From positions 21,278,488-21,342,487 of the forward strand of contig CM046882.1 of NCBI GenBank assembly GCA_025667525.1: a stretch of 64,000 bases of DNA, read 5' to 3'. The DNA is from Glebionis coronaria. Taxonomy: Eukaryota > Streptophyta > Magnoliopsida > Asterales > Asteraceae. Below, piece by piece: positions 1-11,115 of this stretch. Within the stretch, counting starts at the first letter, position 1. Each line of letters begins with the position of its first letter. The notes beneath the pieces are model-generated. The model was not told where the DNA came from and did not search any database. It saw only the letters and a list, made by a program, of their open reading frames with translations. Both the position numbers and the translations under genes were made by a program.

Positions 1-564
1 GCCGCCACCACCAAGACCATTTTTGGTCTTGGTTGGCTCATGTGGGACCCACGGCAGCAAGGAGACACGTGTGCCCCGGGTTTGGCTCGGGGTACGATGT
101 CGAAATCATGCCCGATTCATGGTTCGTTGGTTAAATCATGATTTATGCTACATGTTAATTTTTATGAATTATGAACTTAGGATATAATTAATTAATAACA
201 TGAAATATTAATTAAATCATGACTTAGGTTATTTTAATTATTAGTTTATCATGACATTAATTTAACCTAAGTATTTTATGTTATGAGTTATAATTAATTA
301 ATTATTAAAACATGCCTATAATTAATTAATCTAGACATGACTTAGGTTATATTATTAATAATAATAATACACGTTTTAACCTAAGTATTTTCATTTCATT
401 TTAATTAAAACATGTTATACTTTAATTAAAATGCTTAACCTATAGTTTAATTAAAATACATGAAATAATAATTAAACTATATACTATATCATATGATTTA
501 AGAAACAAGCTTATAAACACTTAGACTTATATGTTAGCTTATGTAACCAGCTTAATTCTAAATT

Positions 565-663
565 CTATTTTTGGAAACTTTCTATTTTTGGAAACTTTCT
601 ATTTTTGGAAACTTTCTATTTTTGGAAACTTTCTATTTTTGGAAACCTGCTATTTTTGGAAAG
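565..663 (+). repeat. 17-bp tandem array in LTR copy A (6 units)
   Basis: Six head-to-tail units of CTATTTTTGGAAACTTT (17 bp), the last two degenerate. The same array occurs in all copies of this LTR with different unit numbers: 10 at 40,607, 11 at 47,795, and on the other strand about 7 at 31,681 and 9 at 38,754. Because three units equal 51 bp, the array produces an artificial 17-residue repeat open frame. Confidence 0.9.
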
Positions 664-1077
664 TTACTTATTATTATGCAGTAAGTATATTAATACATGA
701 AACACCAGTAATACTTAATCAGATAAATCAGAATACAAGATAAACACAATTTAAGGCTTTAAACAGTGAACCATGACCTAAAACATACCAAATCAGCTAA
801 AATGAGACATAAAACCCAGTACGTAATCAGTGAATCGATACTTATACACGTGTGTATTCATGTAGCGTTAGTGATCCAGAAGTAGGAGTCTTTCTTCCGT
901 TCATTCACTGGACTTGAGGTACGGATTCCCGTCCTTTCAGTATGGACATTCTTTCCTTATTAGGATTTCCCCGTATGCAGCCAACTGTTTTCCCCAGTAT
1001 TTGTTTTATTGTTTTGAACTGCTTATGTTTAATTAGCATAATCTATAGCCATATACAAGCATGACCAGTTTCACCTA

Positions 1078-1328
1078 GTTATGGAGGTACCATAACCATA
1101 GCATTGGAGGCACCGATGTTATGACTTCCCCACGGCGGAGTGATTGCTCGTGGCGTCCCTTTTCAGTTTTGGCCATATTATTATATCAGGTGGGGCGTAT
1201 GGGTGCATCCTAGTTACATGTTTTATTCAGTTTATCATGGTGAATGTGGTGTGTGCCTTGCACCCTTCACAAGGAGCTGATCCCTCCTACCCAAACCAGT
1301 ATATTGATTAGAGGCATCCCCTCTAATC
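1078..1328 (+). other. Three-hairpin module in LTR copy A
   Basis: Three inverted repeats, each with a five-base loop. GTTATGG/CCATAAC lies at 1,078-1,096. CATAGCAT/ATGTTATG with an inner GG/CC step lies at 1,097-1,123. GATTAGAGG/CCTCTAATC lies at 1,306-1,328. The same module is in every LTR of the family, and in element B two pairs change on both sides (see findings). Confidence 0.7.
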
Positions 1329-2122
1329 AGCATGATGAGGTCACCCCTCCAAGTATTCATGCACGTGACCTTTTCATGACCTATATGGGCTATGGTATAT
1401 ATATGTTAAAACAGTTTTCACAAGATAAACATAAGGCTTTTCGAACTATAAAACCAGTTTTCTTAATACTTAACCAGTTTACTCAGAACTTAGTCTTCCG
1501 CTGTTATATGTTGCATGCTTATCCTATTTCATGCTATATTGTATATCCGTGCACTGAGCGTTTTGCTCAGCCGTTACTTTCCTTTCCATGTCCCAAAATG
1601 GCAGGTACCCAAGACTCGAGCATTTGGAGGACATGCATAGGATGGAAGCTGCCATAGACTTCTTCTCCTGTTTCCTTCATATATTTATGCTTGTTTAGTC
1701 TTTCATTCAGTTCATTTACTTTGTTATGTTTTGGGCTTATGTTTGGGAACCGATGTTTGATTCCGGTTTTCCCTATGGTCATGTATGTTTTACTACATAT
1801 TACCTTGCATCTTTGATGACACGCCATAATTACGCGTGACATTCCATTTATCAAAATGGGGTGTTACATAAACTAATTTTATACTATTTAAAAAAAACTA
1901 TTTTAAAGACTATTTATGAAAACTATTTTTAAAAACTAATGAAATATTTTTTGTCTTTTTATTATTTTTTATTTATAAAAACTGAATAAAAGAAAACTTT
2001 AAATAAAACTTTTATATAAAAAAATTAATTAAACTAAAATTGTATTAAAACTTAATTAATTAAAACTGACAGAAAATTAAAACCCTATATTAATTAAAAA
2101 GCGCGAGTCAATACACAAATAA

Positions 2123-2191
2123 GAGTGCAGAGCAGTTGGTAAGGGCGTTGGCTTGTGTACGAGAGGTCCAGGGTTCGAAACCCAGGAGACC
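2123..2191 (+). other. tRNA-derived (SINE-head-like) sequence inside the LTR, copy 1
   Basis: A 69-bp stretch with an A-box-like AGCAGTTGG and a perfect B-box GGTTCGAAACC (2,172-2,182), followed at once by a run of six T that could stop RNA polymerase III. The 3' side reads like a T-arm plus acceptor strand, but the 5' acceptor strand does not pair, so it is not a functional tRNA. It lies antisense to the host LTR element and is conserved in the second LTR. Confidence 0.6.
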
Positions 2192-3420
2192 TTTTTTACT
2201 AATTATTTTTTTTTGGACTATTAAACCAACAGATCAATTGGATCTGTTGTTTTTCAGCAGCAAAAACAGTAACACTAAAAACCAATTAAGCAGATAACCA
2301 TACCAAATAATAAGTTGAAACAAATAAGCAAATAACAGCATATATTAAAAACCCAAATAAGCTAATGAAATCTTAAATAAGCATAACAAATCAGATAAGC
2401 TATGAACCAAAAGCCCAATCTACTAGAAACCGAAATAAGCTATAAGAGATAAGCCAAACTTATTTAAGCTAACAAAACAGAAAACAGAAAGCAAAGAGCA
2501 GACTAAATCTAATAAGCCAAATAATCTTAACCAAACTAAAACAAATAAACTATTACAGGTAAATAAGAAAATTAAAACTAAAAAGGCAAAAAAAAGCAAA
2601 AAAAAAGTTAAAATAGTAAATAAGCTATAACAGCTTTACCAAAAACGCAGGCAAAAAGCAAACAACAAAATAAGCACAAAATAAGCAATTACACTAAAAA
2701 CTTAATCAGCAAACTAACAGATAACCAAATAAGCAAAGCCGAATTATCCTATAAGCTAAAATGAGTAAAACTAAGCAGATCCAATCAGACAGCTTTATGA
2801 CTAAACCAAAACCCAACTTAAAACTGATAATCAAAAGCAGATCCAAACGTACTTAAAAACTCAAGCACAAGTTTCAAATAAGCATTAACGCAACACATAA
2901 ACACAATACAGTAACATTAACTAAAAATTAAGCAAATAAATAAAGCAAATCTAAACACCAAATAACCAAACAAATTTTAATCTAAACTTAACAATAAAAA
3001 TAAAAAAATAGGATGAGAAACTTATGATGAATACCGTTGAGGAGAAGATCGGCGTTGAGCCGTATTTGAACTCAGATCGAAACCACCACCTTAAATCATC
3101 AACGTCAACTCGAATCACCATCAAAAAGCTCTCGAACCAAATATTACTTCTCGAACCAGAAACATCATCTTCTTTTGTTTTATATTAATTATTTAAAAAA
3201 AGAAAATAAGATTTAATCGCAATGAAACTAAAAGAATTATCGAGACGAAGGTTTAACCGAAATAAATTTTTATTAATATTGAAATCGAGTACAATACTGA
3301 GATAAAAGTAAATTACATTTTTTTAATCTAAAAACTATAAAACTAATTTAATCCTACTCCTAAGAAAACAGTAAAAAAAATAAAGAAAATGGAATAATAA
3401 TATAACTGATTATCCTTCAC

Positions 3421-3428
3421 TATTTATA
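3421..3428 (-). promoter_or_regulatory. LTR TATA box (minus strand), copy 1
   Basis: TATAAATA on the minus strand, about 1.09 kb into the LTR in element sense. It is conserved at the same place in the other LTR. Transcription would start some 30 bp further in element sense and run toward the ORF from the 5' copy. Confidence 0.5.
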
Positions 3429-4011
3429 GATGAACAACGAGCTTGGGGTCTTCTTTATCTTTCTTAAAGGGTTTAATTGAGGTCCGTTGGATCTAGCTTG
3501 TAAATTCAGCAACAATTGTGGCCGTTTAATCTTTTTAGCTTTTCTCTCACTTCCCACAGATCGCCACGCTAGAATAATATGATTGGAGGATTTGTGTGTG
3601 ATGAGTTGTTTAATCCAATCACAAGAGGAGGGAATGCCACGTTGGATTAAATTGAGGACCACCCCCTTGGTGTTCTTCTCCGATTTTATGGGGGATTAAA
3701 TGGGGCGCGTGTGAATCACACGGATATGATAAAATCCCCAATTTTCATTGGGTAATTTTTGGTGATTTAGGGTTTGTAAAAGGGGTGAATAGGTGGTGTT
3801 GCTGCGTTTTTTTAGGGAGGAGAAGAAAGGTGTGGGTGTTTTTATTGTTTGTATCGAAAATGTGAAAGTGGAGAGGTGGGTAAACTTATTTAATAACGTG
3901 TGAGTGGGGTGAGATGAATACGTTTGATAAAACGTGTGAGGATAAGTGATTGTTTATTGAATGAAATATTTGACCAAGTAAATCCTTTCTTCGTTTGTTC
4001 ATTTTTTGTAC

Positions 4012-4159
4012 TTGGGCTTTTTTTTAACCATCCCACGTTGTTTCATTGTTGGTAATGGGCCTTAGGCCCAAATCTTACTCCATCTGAATCTCTTAAAATG
4101 AATTGGGCTCCTATACCAAAAGTAAGTACTTGAAATGCATTATTGGGCTTTTAGGCCCA
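4012..4159. promoter_or_regulatory. Cluster of TGGGCC/TGGGCT (site II-like) motifs in U3
   Basis: Six TGGGCY motifs in 150 bp. Four are on the plus strand (near 4,013, 4,056, 4,104, 4,144) and two on the minus strand (4,065 and 4,154). Two pairs form palindromes such as ATGGGCCTTAGGCCCA. TGGGCY is the known site II element bound by TCP factors in plant promoters. The cluster lies upstream of the LTR TATA box in element sense and recurs in the other LTR near 10,610-10,757. Confidence 0.45.
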
Positions 4160-4517
4160 ATAAGCAAATATGGGACCCACTAAACTCGAATATCTTCAAA
4201 AAGATTAAATCCCCGAATAAAACGACTCGATCTTTGGCATTTTTGGTCTTTTCTTCAAATCGTATCGATTTTGTCGGGTTTCGTGATCTTCGGCACACTT
4301 TTGATCTTTTGACTTTGTCTTCGTCTCTTTTTGGACTTTTCTTCAACATTTGACCGTGAAATCCCGTGTTTTCTTTCCTTTTGATCATTTGTACCTATTT
4401 TATACAAAAACACAAAATCACGCGTAATTCCGACTTTTACGATATAAAACACATGATTAGGTCTTGTTTTTCCTTGATTTTAGTGGCAAAAAGATAAGTG
4501 TTTACACACTTATTAAA

Positions 4518-4528
4518 TCCCCTACACT
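4518..4528 (-). other. Polypurine tract of pol-less element
   Basis: The minus strand reads AGTGTAGGGGA directly before the LTR start TTTAATAAG. This is the expected primer for plus-strand DNA synthesis, and its abutment fixes the LTR edge. Confidence 0.6.
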
Positions 4529-6448
4529 TGACCATTGCAATGACCACATGCAATGCATTATTTTAAAGCATAAAGTTACATTTTTCTCATAATTAATCCA
4601 TTATGGCCTTTATTACTATTACTACTACCACTACGGTGAAAAGATAAAAACTTTAAAGGTAACAAAAGTTATAACAATTTATTAACTTGGAAATTATTTG
4701 ATGGAAGAAACCTCGTAAAGAAATCTAAGACTTAGATTAGGGCTTTGGTGTCAAGAATATTAATCACCCTCAAGTTTCACGTTCCCCATACCAAGCTTAA
4801 AAACGAGATCATTGTCTATCATAAGTCCTTAGGTTAAAACCACTCATATAAGACAATTGTGTAATACTCTTTCTCCAATTCCTACGTGTATCTCTAGATT
4901 TTATTGATTGTCATTCACCCGTAGGGTCATTTGACTTATTTGATAATTATTAGTCCAAAAATGAAGGCCAAACGGTGCAAACCCGACACTCAAAACCAAA
5001 CCTCGTCCTCAAAAACGTTGTCACTAAAGTAAGCCCACATCAAGGATGATTTAACACGATTTGGGGAATAAATTCCCGGACCCAAAATTTAGCCAAATAG
5101 TACTACTTATTAATTATTCCTCCAAAGTCATGTTGACTTTATGTGGAGTTTAGCAAGTTCACATCATATACCCTTAGGCTCTTTAAGATGTAAAAATGCT
5201 CCTCATCTATTGTCCACACCCTAAGGCTCCTTGAACGATAAACGAGTGAATTGATTTTTGATCAATTTTTATTCAACACTTACCTTGCCATACACCCTAA
5301 GGCTCTAATGACAAGGTTCGTGCTACATGTCCCACACCCTAAGGCTCCTTGAGGTCATGTTTTAATCTTATTTTTTCTTTATTTATGATATATATAGTAG
5401 GCCAAATTCCGCGGTCCCATGGTCTGAATACCTCCTACTTAGTGGTTATGAGCCACCTTAGTCGGAAGTCCACAACGCTGGCACCCTCAATGTGTTCATG
5501 CTTTAATTACAAGGAGAATAAAGATTTGTCTAAGAGTTAAGATATCGAATCGACACCGCAAAAATCCTCATTTATTAAGCAATTAAATATACAAGCGGTA
5601 AGAAAGAGCCACAAAAACTCATATAAGCAAAAATTAACCCTTAAACTTATTATCAACTCTATCATCTCTCGTTCTCCATAATATAAAATCTCAAGGAATG
5701 AGACTCGTGGATGCTTAGTCTAATAAACCAATTAAGGTCCATATTGTTAAGGATACTAGCTAGAGTAAACTTGGATAAGTAAACTCGGGTTGAGTCAAAA
5801 TATTCACGACGGGCCTAAAATATCAAAGATATCAAAACTTGTTAAAACCATTTTATTTATTTATTATTTTTTTGACTTTATTCTTGAATTGGAAAATATA
5901 ATACGATGCGGTGACAAAAGGAAAATAAATAAAAATACTACAAGGCCAAAATAGATCAAAAATTTGAAAAACGTTGAAATTTTTTTAAATTTTCCGGTTA
6001 AATGGGGTCAAATTCATGGAAAAGCCCACTAAAATTTCGATAGAAATCCCCCTACACTTAATATAAACATTGTCCTCAATGTTTAAGCATGTGGGAGAAT
6101 AAACTTCCCTACACTTATGACATTGAGTACGTTGTTTAAAATTGAGCTAAGGAAGGGACAACTAAAGTGATTACATTTATTCGTTTTATTTATATACATG
6201 TATGAATCACAATAGCAAAAACTTATCGAAGGAACTGGGTACACGGGAAACACGGGAACACGGGTCGTGTCAAAAGCACCAAAAGTGGATCATCAAAGCA
6301 CATGTCCCTGCACACAACATCACGCAAACAACCTACTTGGCTCCCCCATACACTTATTGTAGAAAATAGATAAAAATAGATCATCGGGTTGCCTCCCGAT
6401 AAGCGCTTGTTTTTGTTAACCGATTCACGAGCCTGACTCGACCCCAAA
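4529..6448 (-). other. 3' noncoding interior of pol-less element
   Basis: About 1.9 kb between the Cys-rich ORF and the polypurine tract. I see no conserved protein. It holds short repeats (next entry) and phrases such as CCCCTACACTTAATAT near 6,050 that are often met in the noncoding part of Athila-type elements. Small open frames here look accidental. Confidence 0.6.
5171..5347. repeat. Four copies of CCCTAAGGCTC in noncoding interior
   Basis: CCCTAAGGCTC occurs at 5,219, 5,295 and 5,337 with a one-mismatch copy at 5,171, spaced 48, 76 and 42 bp. The last three sit in a longer context, CACCCTAAGGCTC plus a gene-like CTTGA or TAATGA tail. Function unknown. Confidence 0.7.
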
Positions 6449-7849
6449 TTAAATGGTCCATAGGGAAGCCTCTAATGTAATACCGGGATCAAAAATCTTA
6501 TCCTCGGTCCCGGAGGAACATAATAAATGAGAGGCAGGAGGATAAGTCATGAAAGGTAGAAAAGTCCTCTCAACATACGAAAAGTATGTGAGGTCGTGAT
6601 CCACGGGAGGTGGGGTGGGTAAAGGAGACAAATTGTCATCCCCCAAAGACATTGGATGGTCACTTTTCGGCAAAGCCGTAAAGGTATCAATCATAGAATG
6701 GTCAATGTCACCTCCCGGGTCAAAGCACTCATCCTCCGTAATGGTGTCTAAAGGAGTGGATGAAAGGTGCTCGGGAGGGGGACTTGGGACAATATCTTCA
6801 TTAATAAAGTTATCAAAGAGAATGTCCCCCTCCGTGTCATCATCATCAATACCCGGAGGTATTGAGAGATTGTCAATTTCTTCCATATATGGGTCATTAT
6901 TCTCAACGGGAGTAAAAGACGGAGGTAAAGATTCATTGATAGCAGTAGAATTCAACGCTTCAATTTGAGAAATAAGAAAATGAATTTTCAATAATTTGTT
7001 GCGAAGAATAACGTCTTCCACCTCATCTAAAAGAGCAAGTTCATCGGTGAACTTCTCATAAGTCGGAGAGAATAAATCATCATCACCCGCATCTCCCGGA
7101 GGAAATGGGTGAAAAGAAGAAATTTCAAACGTGAAATCCTCATAACATGGAGAAATGTCATCCGTAAGAGCGACCTCATCCGTAAGCTCCGCAAAAGTCG
7201 GCACATCACAAACTTCTTCAAAGAATTTGTCGAGACAAAAATCACTAATCTCACTCGATGTATCACAATCCTTAGATGCATTTGGGATATCGAGAGAAGG
7301 AATTACAATTGCACTAGGACATTGAGCACAAAGATCATTCCAAGAAATAGAATTCTCATCGTCATCATCATCATAATAGTAAGAACGCACAAGAGGAGGA
7401 GTAGAAGCACTAAGACTAGATACTTGCTCTTGTAGTCTTTCGTCATGCGAACTAACTTTGAGTTGTTTTAAGCTTTCTAGAATTTCATCCCAACTAGGGA
7501 GTTGTTCTTTAAAAGAAGTTTGATGAACGACGGAGTTTTGTGGGGGTTCAAAATTTTGAAAACCGGAATTATAGCACGGATGTGGCTCATAATTCATTAG
7601 TTGACAATAAGAAGTATCATGAGGGCCCCCACAATAGTTGCAACACGGGTATGGAGAAAAACCCGGTGCATTTTGCGGATATGGATCCTCATATATGGGA
7701 GAGGTGAAGTACGAATTGGCTGAATTACAAAGTGGACAAAATCCAAATTGTATATTGTCGAGATGATAGCCGCATCGCTCACATGTACACCATTGGCATG
7801 TTTGATAACCATTCCATGGTCTCCCACATCTTACGCAATACGAATCCAT
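6449..7849 (-). CDS. Cys-rich acidic gag-like protein of pol-less element (466 aa)
   Basis: The only intact long ORF of its element, starting right behind the leader and primer site, the normal gag position. The N-terminus has four CxxC pairs (Cys 5/8, 18/21, 23/26, 38/41), suggesting two zinc ribbons. A CCHC-like C-x2-C-x3-H-x4-C follows at residues 70-82, one residue shorter than the usual retroviral knuckle. Residues 130-430 are strongly acidic (DDDDDE near 155) and rich in Pro and Ser, with no RT, protease or integrase motif. I recall similar proteins annotated near retroelements in composites. The role is probably nucleic-acid binding or particle formation, inferred from position and Cys spacing. 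Being open over 466 codons in decayed surroundings is notable. Confidence 0.7.
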   Translation of the reverse strand: MDSYCVRCGRPWNGYQTCQWCTCERCGYHLDNIQFGFCPLCNSANSYFTSPIYEDPYPQNAPGFSPYPCCNYCGGPHDTSYCQLMNYEPHPCYNSGFQNFEPPQNSVVHQTSFKEQLPSWDEILESLKQLKVSSHDERLQEQVSSLSASTPPLVRSYYYDDDDDENSISWNDLCAQCPSAIVIPSLDIPNASKDCDTSSEISDFCLDKFFEEVCDVPTFAELTDEVALTDDISPCYEDFTFEISSFHPFPPGDAGDDDLFSPTYEKFTDELALLDEVEDVILRNKLLKIHFLISQIEALNSTAINESLPPSFTPVENNDPYMEEIDNLSIPPGIDDDDTEGDILFDNFINEDIVPSPPPEHLSSTPLDTITEDECFDPGGDIDHSMIDTFTALPKSDHPMSLGDDNLSPLPTPPPVDHDLTYFSYVERTFLPFMTYPPASHLLCSSGTEDKIFDPGITLEASLWTI

Positions 7850-8130
7850 GAAGAATTAAAAATAAGGGGGGTAGAGAAAAGAATTAAACAATAGAGGATA
7901 AAGAGGAGTATTTTTGGTGTAATACTTTAGGAAAAGTATTACTTTTTGATTTTTTAATTTTTTTGGTGAAAATCTTAGGAAATAATTTGCTTTTGTTATT
8001 TTTTAATTGTTTTGTATTTTTAAGTTTTTTATTTTTTTATGTTTTTGATTTTTTAACAAGAAAAATAACGTTCAAAATCGAACGGATCCCAAAATCCAAA
8101 TCGTCTCACGACAAATCGTCAATCATAACG

Positions 8131-8151
8131 AGCGAAGCGGCAGCGGCGCCA
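8131..8151 (-). other. Primer binding site, TGGCGCC type
   Basis: The minus strand reads TGGCGCCGCTGCCGCTTCGC one base after the LTR end. TGGCGCC plus following GC-rich bases is the Asp/Arg-tRNA type of primer site used by Athila and Tat lineages. The 280 bp between it and the ORF are AT-rich leader. Confidence 0.7.
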
Positions 8152-8724
8152 TTTTAATACTATGGATTTTTAGTCCAATTTTTTAGCAATGAATGTTCGT
8201 TTCCTCGACTCACTCGAATTGATTTCCGATTAAACGTAAAACTTAATTTGTTCTTGGTAAAACGTAATTTGGAATTTTAAAACTAAAGTCTATTTAATTA
8301 ATTAATCTAATTTAAAAATCTATTTTAAACTAAAATTTAAATAAGACTAAACTAATTTTAAATAAAAACTAATTTTAAAAAAATACTTAAACAAAATTTA
8401 AAACTAAATTTATGAAAACTAAAAACATTTTAAATGAAATATATTTTAAAATAAAACTCAATTAATTGTAATAAACTAATTTTATACTATTTAAAAAAAA
8501 AACTATTTTAAAGACTATTTATGAAAACTATTTTTAAAAACTAATGAAATATTTTTTGTCTTTTTATTTTTTTTTATAAAAACTGAATAAAAGAAAACTT
8601 TAAATAAAACTTTTATATAAAAAAAATTAATTAAACTAGAATTGTATTAAAACATAATTAATTAAAACTGACAGAAAATTAAAACCCTATATTAATTAAA
8701 GAGCGCGAGTCAATACACAAATAA

Positions 8725-8793
8725 GAGTGCAGAGCAGTTGGTAAGGGCGTTGGCTTGTGTACGAGAGGTCCAGGGTTCGAAACCCAGGAGACC
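8725..8793 (+). other. tRNA-derived (SINE-head-like) sequence inside the LTR, copy 2
   Basis: Identical in the 69-bp core to copy 1, with B-box GGTTCGAAACC at 8,774-8,784 and a following T run. Presence in both LTRs means the tRNA-like piece was captured before the last transposition of the element. Confidence 0.6.
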
Positions 8794-10013
8794 TTTTTTG
8801 CTAATTATTATTTTTTTGGACTATTAAACCAACAGATCAATTGGATCTGTTGTTTTTCAGCAGCAAAAACAGTAACACTAAAAACCAATTAAGCAGATAA
8901 CGAATACCAAATAATAAGCTGAAACAAATAACCAAATAACAACATATATTAAAAACCCAAATAAGCTAATGAAATCTTAGATAAGCATAACAAATCAGAT
9001 AAGCTATGAACCAAAAGCCCAATCTACTAGAAACCAAAATAAGCTATAAGAGATAAGCCAAACTTAATTAAGCTACTAAAACAGAAAACAAAAAGAAAAG
9101 AGCAGACTAAATCTAATAAGCCAAATAATCTTAACCAAACTAAAACAAATAAACTATTACAGCTAAATAAGAAAATTAAAACTGAAAAGGCAAAAAAAAA
9201 AGCAAAAAAAAAATTAAATAGTAAATAAGCTATAACAGCTTTACCAAAAACGCAGGCAAAAAGCAAACAACAAAATAAGCACAAAATAAGCAATTACACT
9301 AAAAACTTAATCAGCAAACTAACAGATAACCAAATAAGCAAAGCCGAATTATCCTATAAGCTAAAATGAGTAAAACTAAGCAGATCCAATCAGACAGCTT
9401 ATGACTAAACCAAAACCCAAATTAAAACTGATAATCAAAAGCAGATCCAAACGAACTTAAAAACTCAAACACAAGTTTCAAATAAGCATTAACGCAACAC
9501 ATAAACACAATACAGTAACATTAACTAAAAATTAAGCAGATAAATAAAGCAAATCTAAACACCAAATAACCAAACAATTTTAATCTAAACTTAACAATAA
9601 AAATAAAAAAAGAGGATGAGAACCTTATGATGAATACCATTGAGGAGAAGATCGGCGCTGAGCCGTCTTTGAACTCAGATCGAAACCACCACCTTAAATC
9701 ATCAACGTCAACTCGAATCACCATCAAAAAGCTCTCGAACCAAATATTACTTTTCGAACCCGAAACATCATCTTCTTTTGTTTTATATTAATTATTTAAA
9801 AACAGAAAATAAGATTTAATCGCAATGAAACTTAAAGAATTATCGAGACGAAGGTTTAACCGAAATAAATTTTTATTAATATTGAAATCGAGTACAATAC
9901 TGAGATAAAAGTAAATTACATTTTTTTTAATCTAAAAACTATAAAACTAATTTAATCCTACTCCTAAGAAAACAGTAAAAAATGGAACAATAATATAACT
10001 GATTATCCTTCAC

Positions 10014-10021
10014 TATTTATA
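10014..10021 (-). promoter_or_regulatory. LTR TATA box (minus strand), copy 2
   Basis: TATAAATA on the minus strand in the 5' LTR of the element. This is the copy that would drive transcription of the Cys-rich ORF. Confidence 0.5.
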
Positions 10022-11115
10022 GATGAACAAGGAGCTTGGGGTCTTCTTTCTCTTTCTTAAAGGGTTTAATTGAGGTCCGTTGGATCTAGCTTGTAAATTC
10101 AGCAACAATTGTGGCCGTTTGATATTTTTATCTTTTCTCTCACTTCCCACAGATCACCACGCTGGAATAATATGATTGGAGGATTTGTGTGTGATGAGTT
10201 GTTTAATCCAATCACAAGAGGAGGGAATGCCACGTTAGATTAAATTGAGAACCACCCCCTTGGTGTTCTTCTCCGATTTTATGAGGGATTAAATGGGGCG
10301 CGTGCGAATCACACGGATATGGTAAAATCCCCAATTTCATTGGGTAATTTTTGGTGATTTAGGGTTTGTACAGTAAAAGGGGTGAATAGGTGGTGTTGCT
10401 GCGTTTTTTTAGGGAGGAGAAGAAAGGTGTGGGTGTTTTTATTGTTTGTATCGAAAATGTGAAAGTGGGGAGGTGGGTAAACTTATTTAATAACGTGTGA
10501 GTGGGGTGAGATGAATACGTTTGATAAAACGTGTGAGGATAAGTGATTGTTTATTGACTGAAATATTTGACCAAGTAAATCCTTTCTTCGATTGTTCATT
10601 TTTTGTACTTGGGCTTTTTTTTAACCGTCCCACTTTGTTTCATTGTTGGTAATGGGCCTTAGGCCCAAATCTTACTCCATCCGAATCTCTTAAAATGAAT
10701 TGGGCTCCTATACCAAAAGTAAGTACTTGAAATGCATTATTGGGCTTTTAGGCCCAATAAGCAAATATGGGACCCACTAAACTCGAATATCTTCAAAAAG
10801 ATTAAATCCCCGAATAAAACGACTCGATCTTTGGCATTTTTGGTCTTTTCTTTAAATCATATCGATTTTGTCGGGTTTCGTGATCTTCGGCACACTTTTG
10901 ATCTTTTGACTTTGTCTTCGTCTCTTTTTGGACTTTTCTTCAACATTTGACCGTGAAATCCCGTGTTTTCTTTCCTTTTGATCATTTGTACCTATTTTAC
11001 ACAAAAACACAAAACCACGCGTAATTCCGACTTTTACGATATAAAACACATGATTACGTCTTGTTTTTCCTTGATTTTTGTGGCAAAAGGATAAGTGTTT
11101 ACACACTTATTAAAG

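Larger units (their letters stand above)
1..1868 (+). mobile_element. Chromovirus-like (Tekay/Del type) LTR, copy A, 5'-truncated by window edge
   Basis: This is the last 1.87 kb of an LTR nearly identical to those at 39,038-41,978 and 46,225-49,183. Base 1 matches a point about 850 bp into the complete LTR. It ends with the family terminus GGGGTGTTACA, and is followed by TAAAC, the start of the interrupted LTR of the next element, so it is an insertion into that LTR. The complete family LTR is about 2.95 kb with TGTAAAACCC...GTGTTACA ends. The rest of the element, or a solo LTR, lies left of the window. Short ORFs here recur in every copy but show no protein family. Confidence 0.85.
1869..4517 (-). 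repeat. 3' LTR (element sense) of pol-less element, interrupted by copy A
   Basis: Matches 8,465-11,114 with scattered substitutions and small indels, a few percent by eye. Its inner edge is set by the purine tract (AGGGGA on the minus strand) directly adjacent to TTTAATAAG. The outer part, equivalent to 8,153-8,464, lies beyond the inserted copy A and is not in the window. Confidence 0.8.
1869..11114 (-). mobile_element. Pol-less Ty3/gypsy-type LTR element (Athila/Tat-like primer site), minus strand
   Basis: Two direct copies of a long LTR flank a 3.6 kb interior holding one ORF and no RT, integrase or RNase H. In element orientation the order is 5' LTR, TGGCGCC primer site, leader, Cys-rich ORF, long 3' noncoding region, purine tract, 3' LTR. 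The left LTR is cut by copy A, so its outer end is outside the window. The element is inserted in the integrase region of a copia element: copia coding resumes directly after the right LTR. TGGCGCC primer sites are usual in the Athila and Tat lineages, so the element is probably a non-autonomous derivative of one of these. Confidence 0.7.
8153..11114 (-). repeat. 5' LTR (element sense) of pol-less element, complete, 2.96 kb
   Basis: Complete LTR bounded by the primer site on one side and copia coding sequence on the other. Both copies continue to TTATTAAA, and the start reads TTTAATA, so the ends form a short inverted repeat instead of TG...CA. It holds the TATA box, the TGGGCY cluster and the tRNA-derived stretch. 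Long A/T-rich runs near 8,280-8,700 contain nothing I can name. Confidence 0.75.

Noticed and set aside
1244..1657. ORFs of 70-140 codons recurring in the chromovirus-like LTRs on both strands
   Set aside because: They recur only because the LTR is repeated. Lengths change with small indels, and no protein family is recognised. The RNA hairpins explain conservation better.
2123..2191. Functional tRNA gene
   Set aside because: Has A- and B-boxes, but the 5' acceptor strand does not pair with the 3' strand and the T-stem is imperfect. Kept only as a tRNA-derived sequence.
6615..6968. Plus-strand ORFs overlapping the Cys-rich gene
   Set aside because: Shadows of the 466-codon minus-strand ORF. 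No domain, low-complexity composition.
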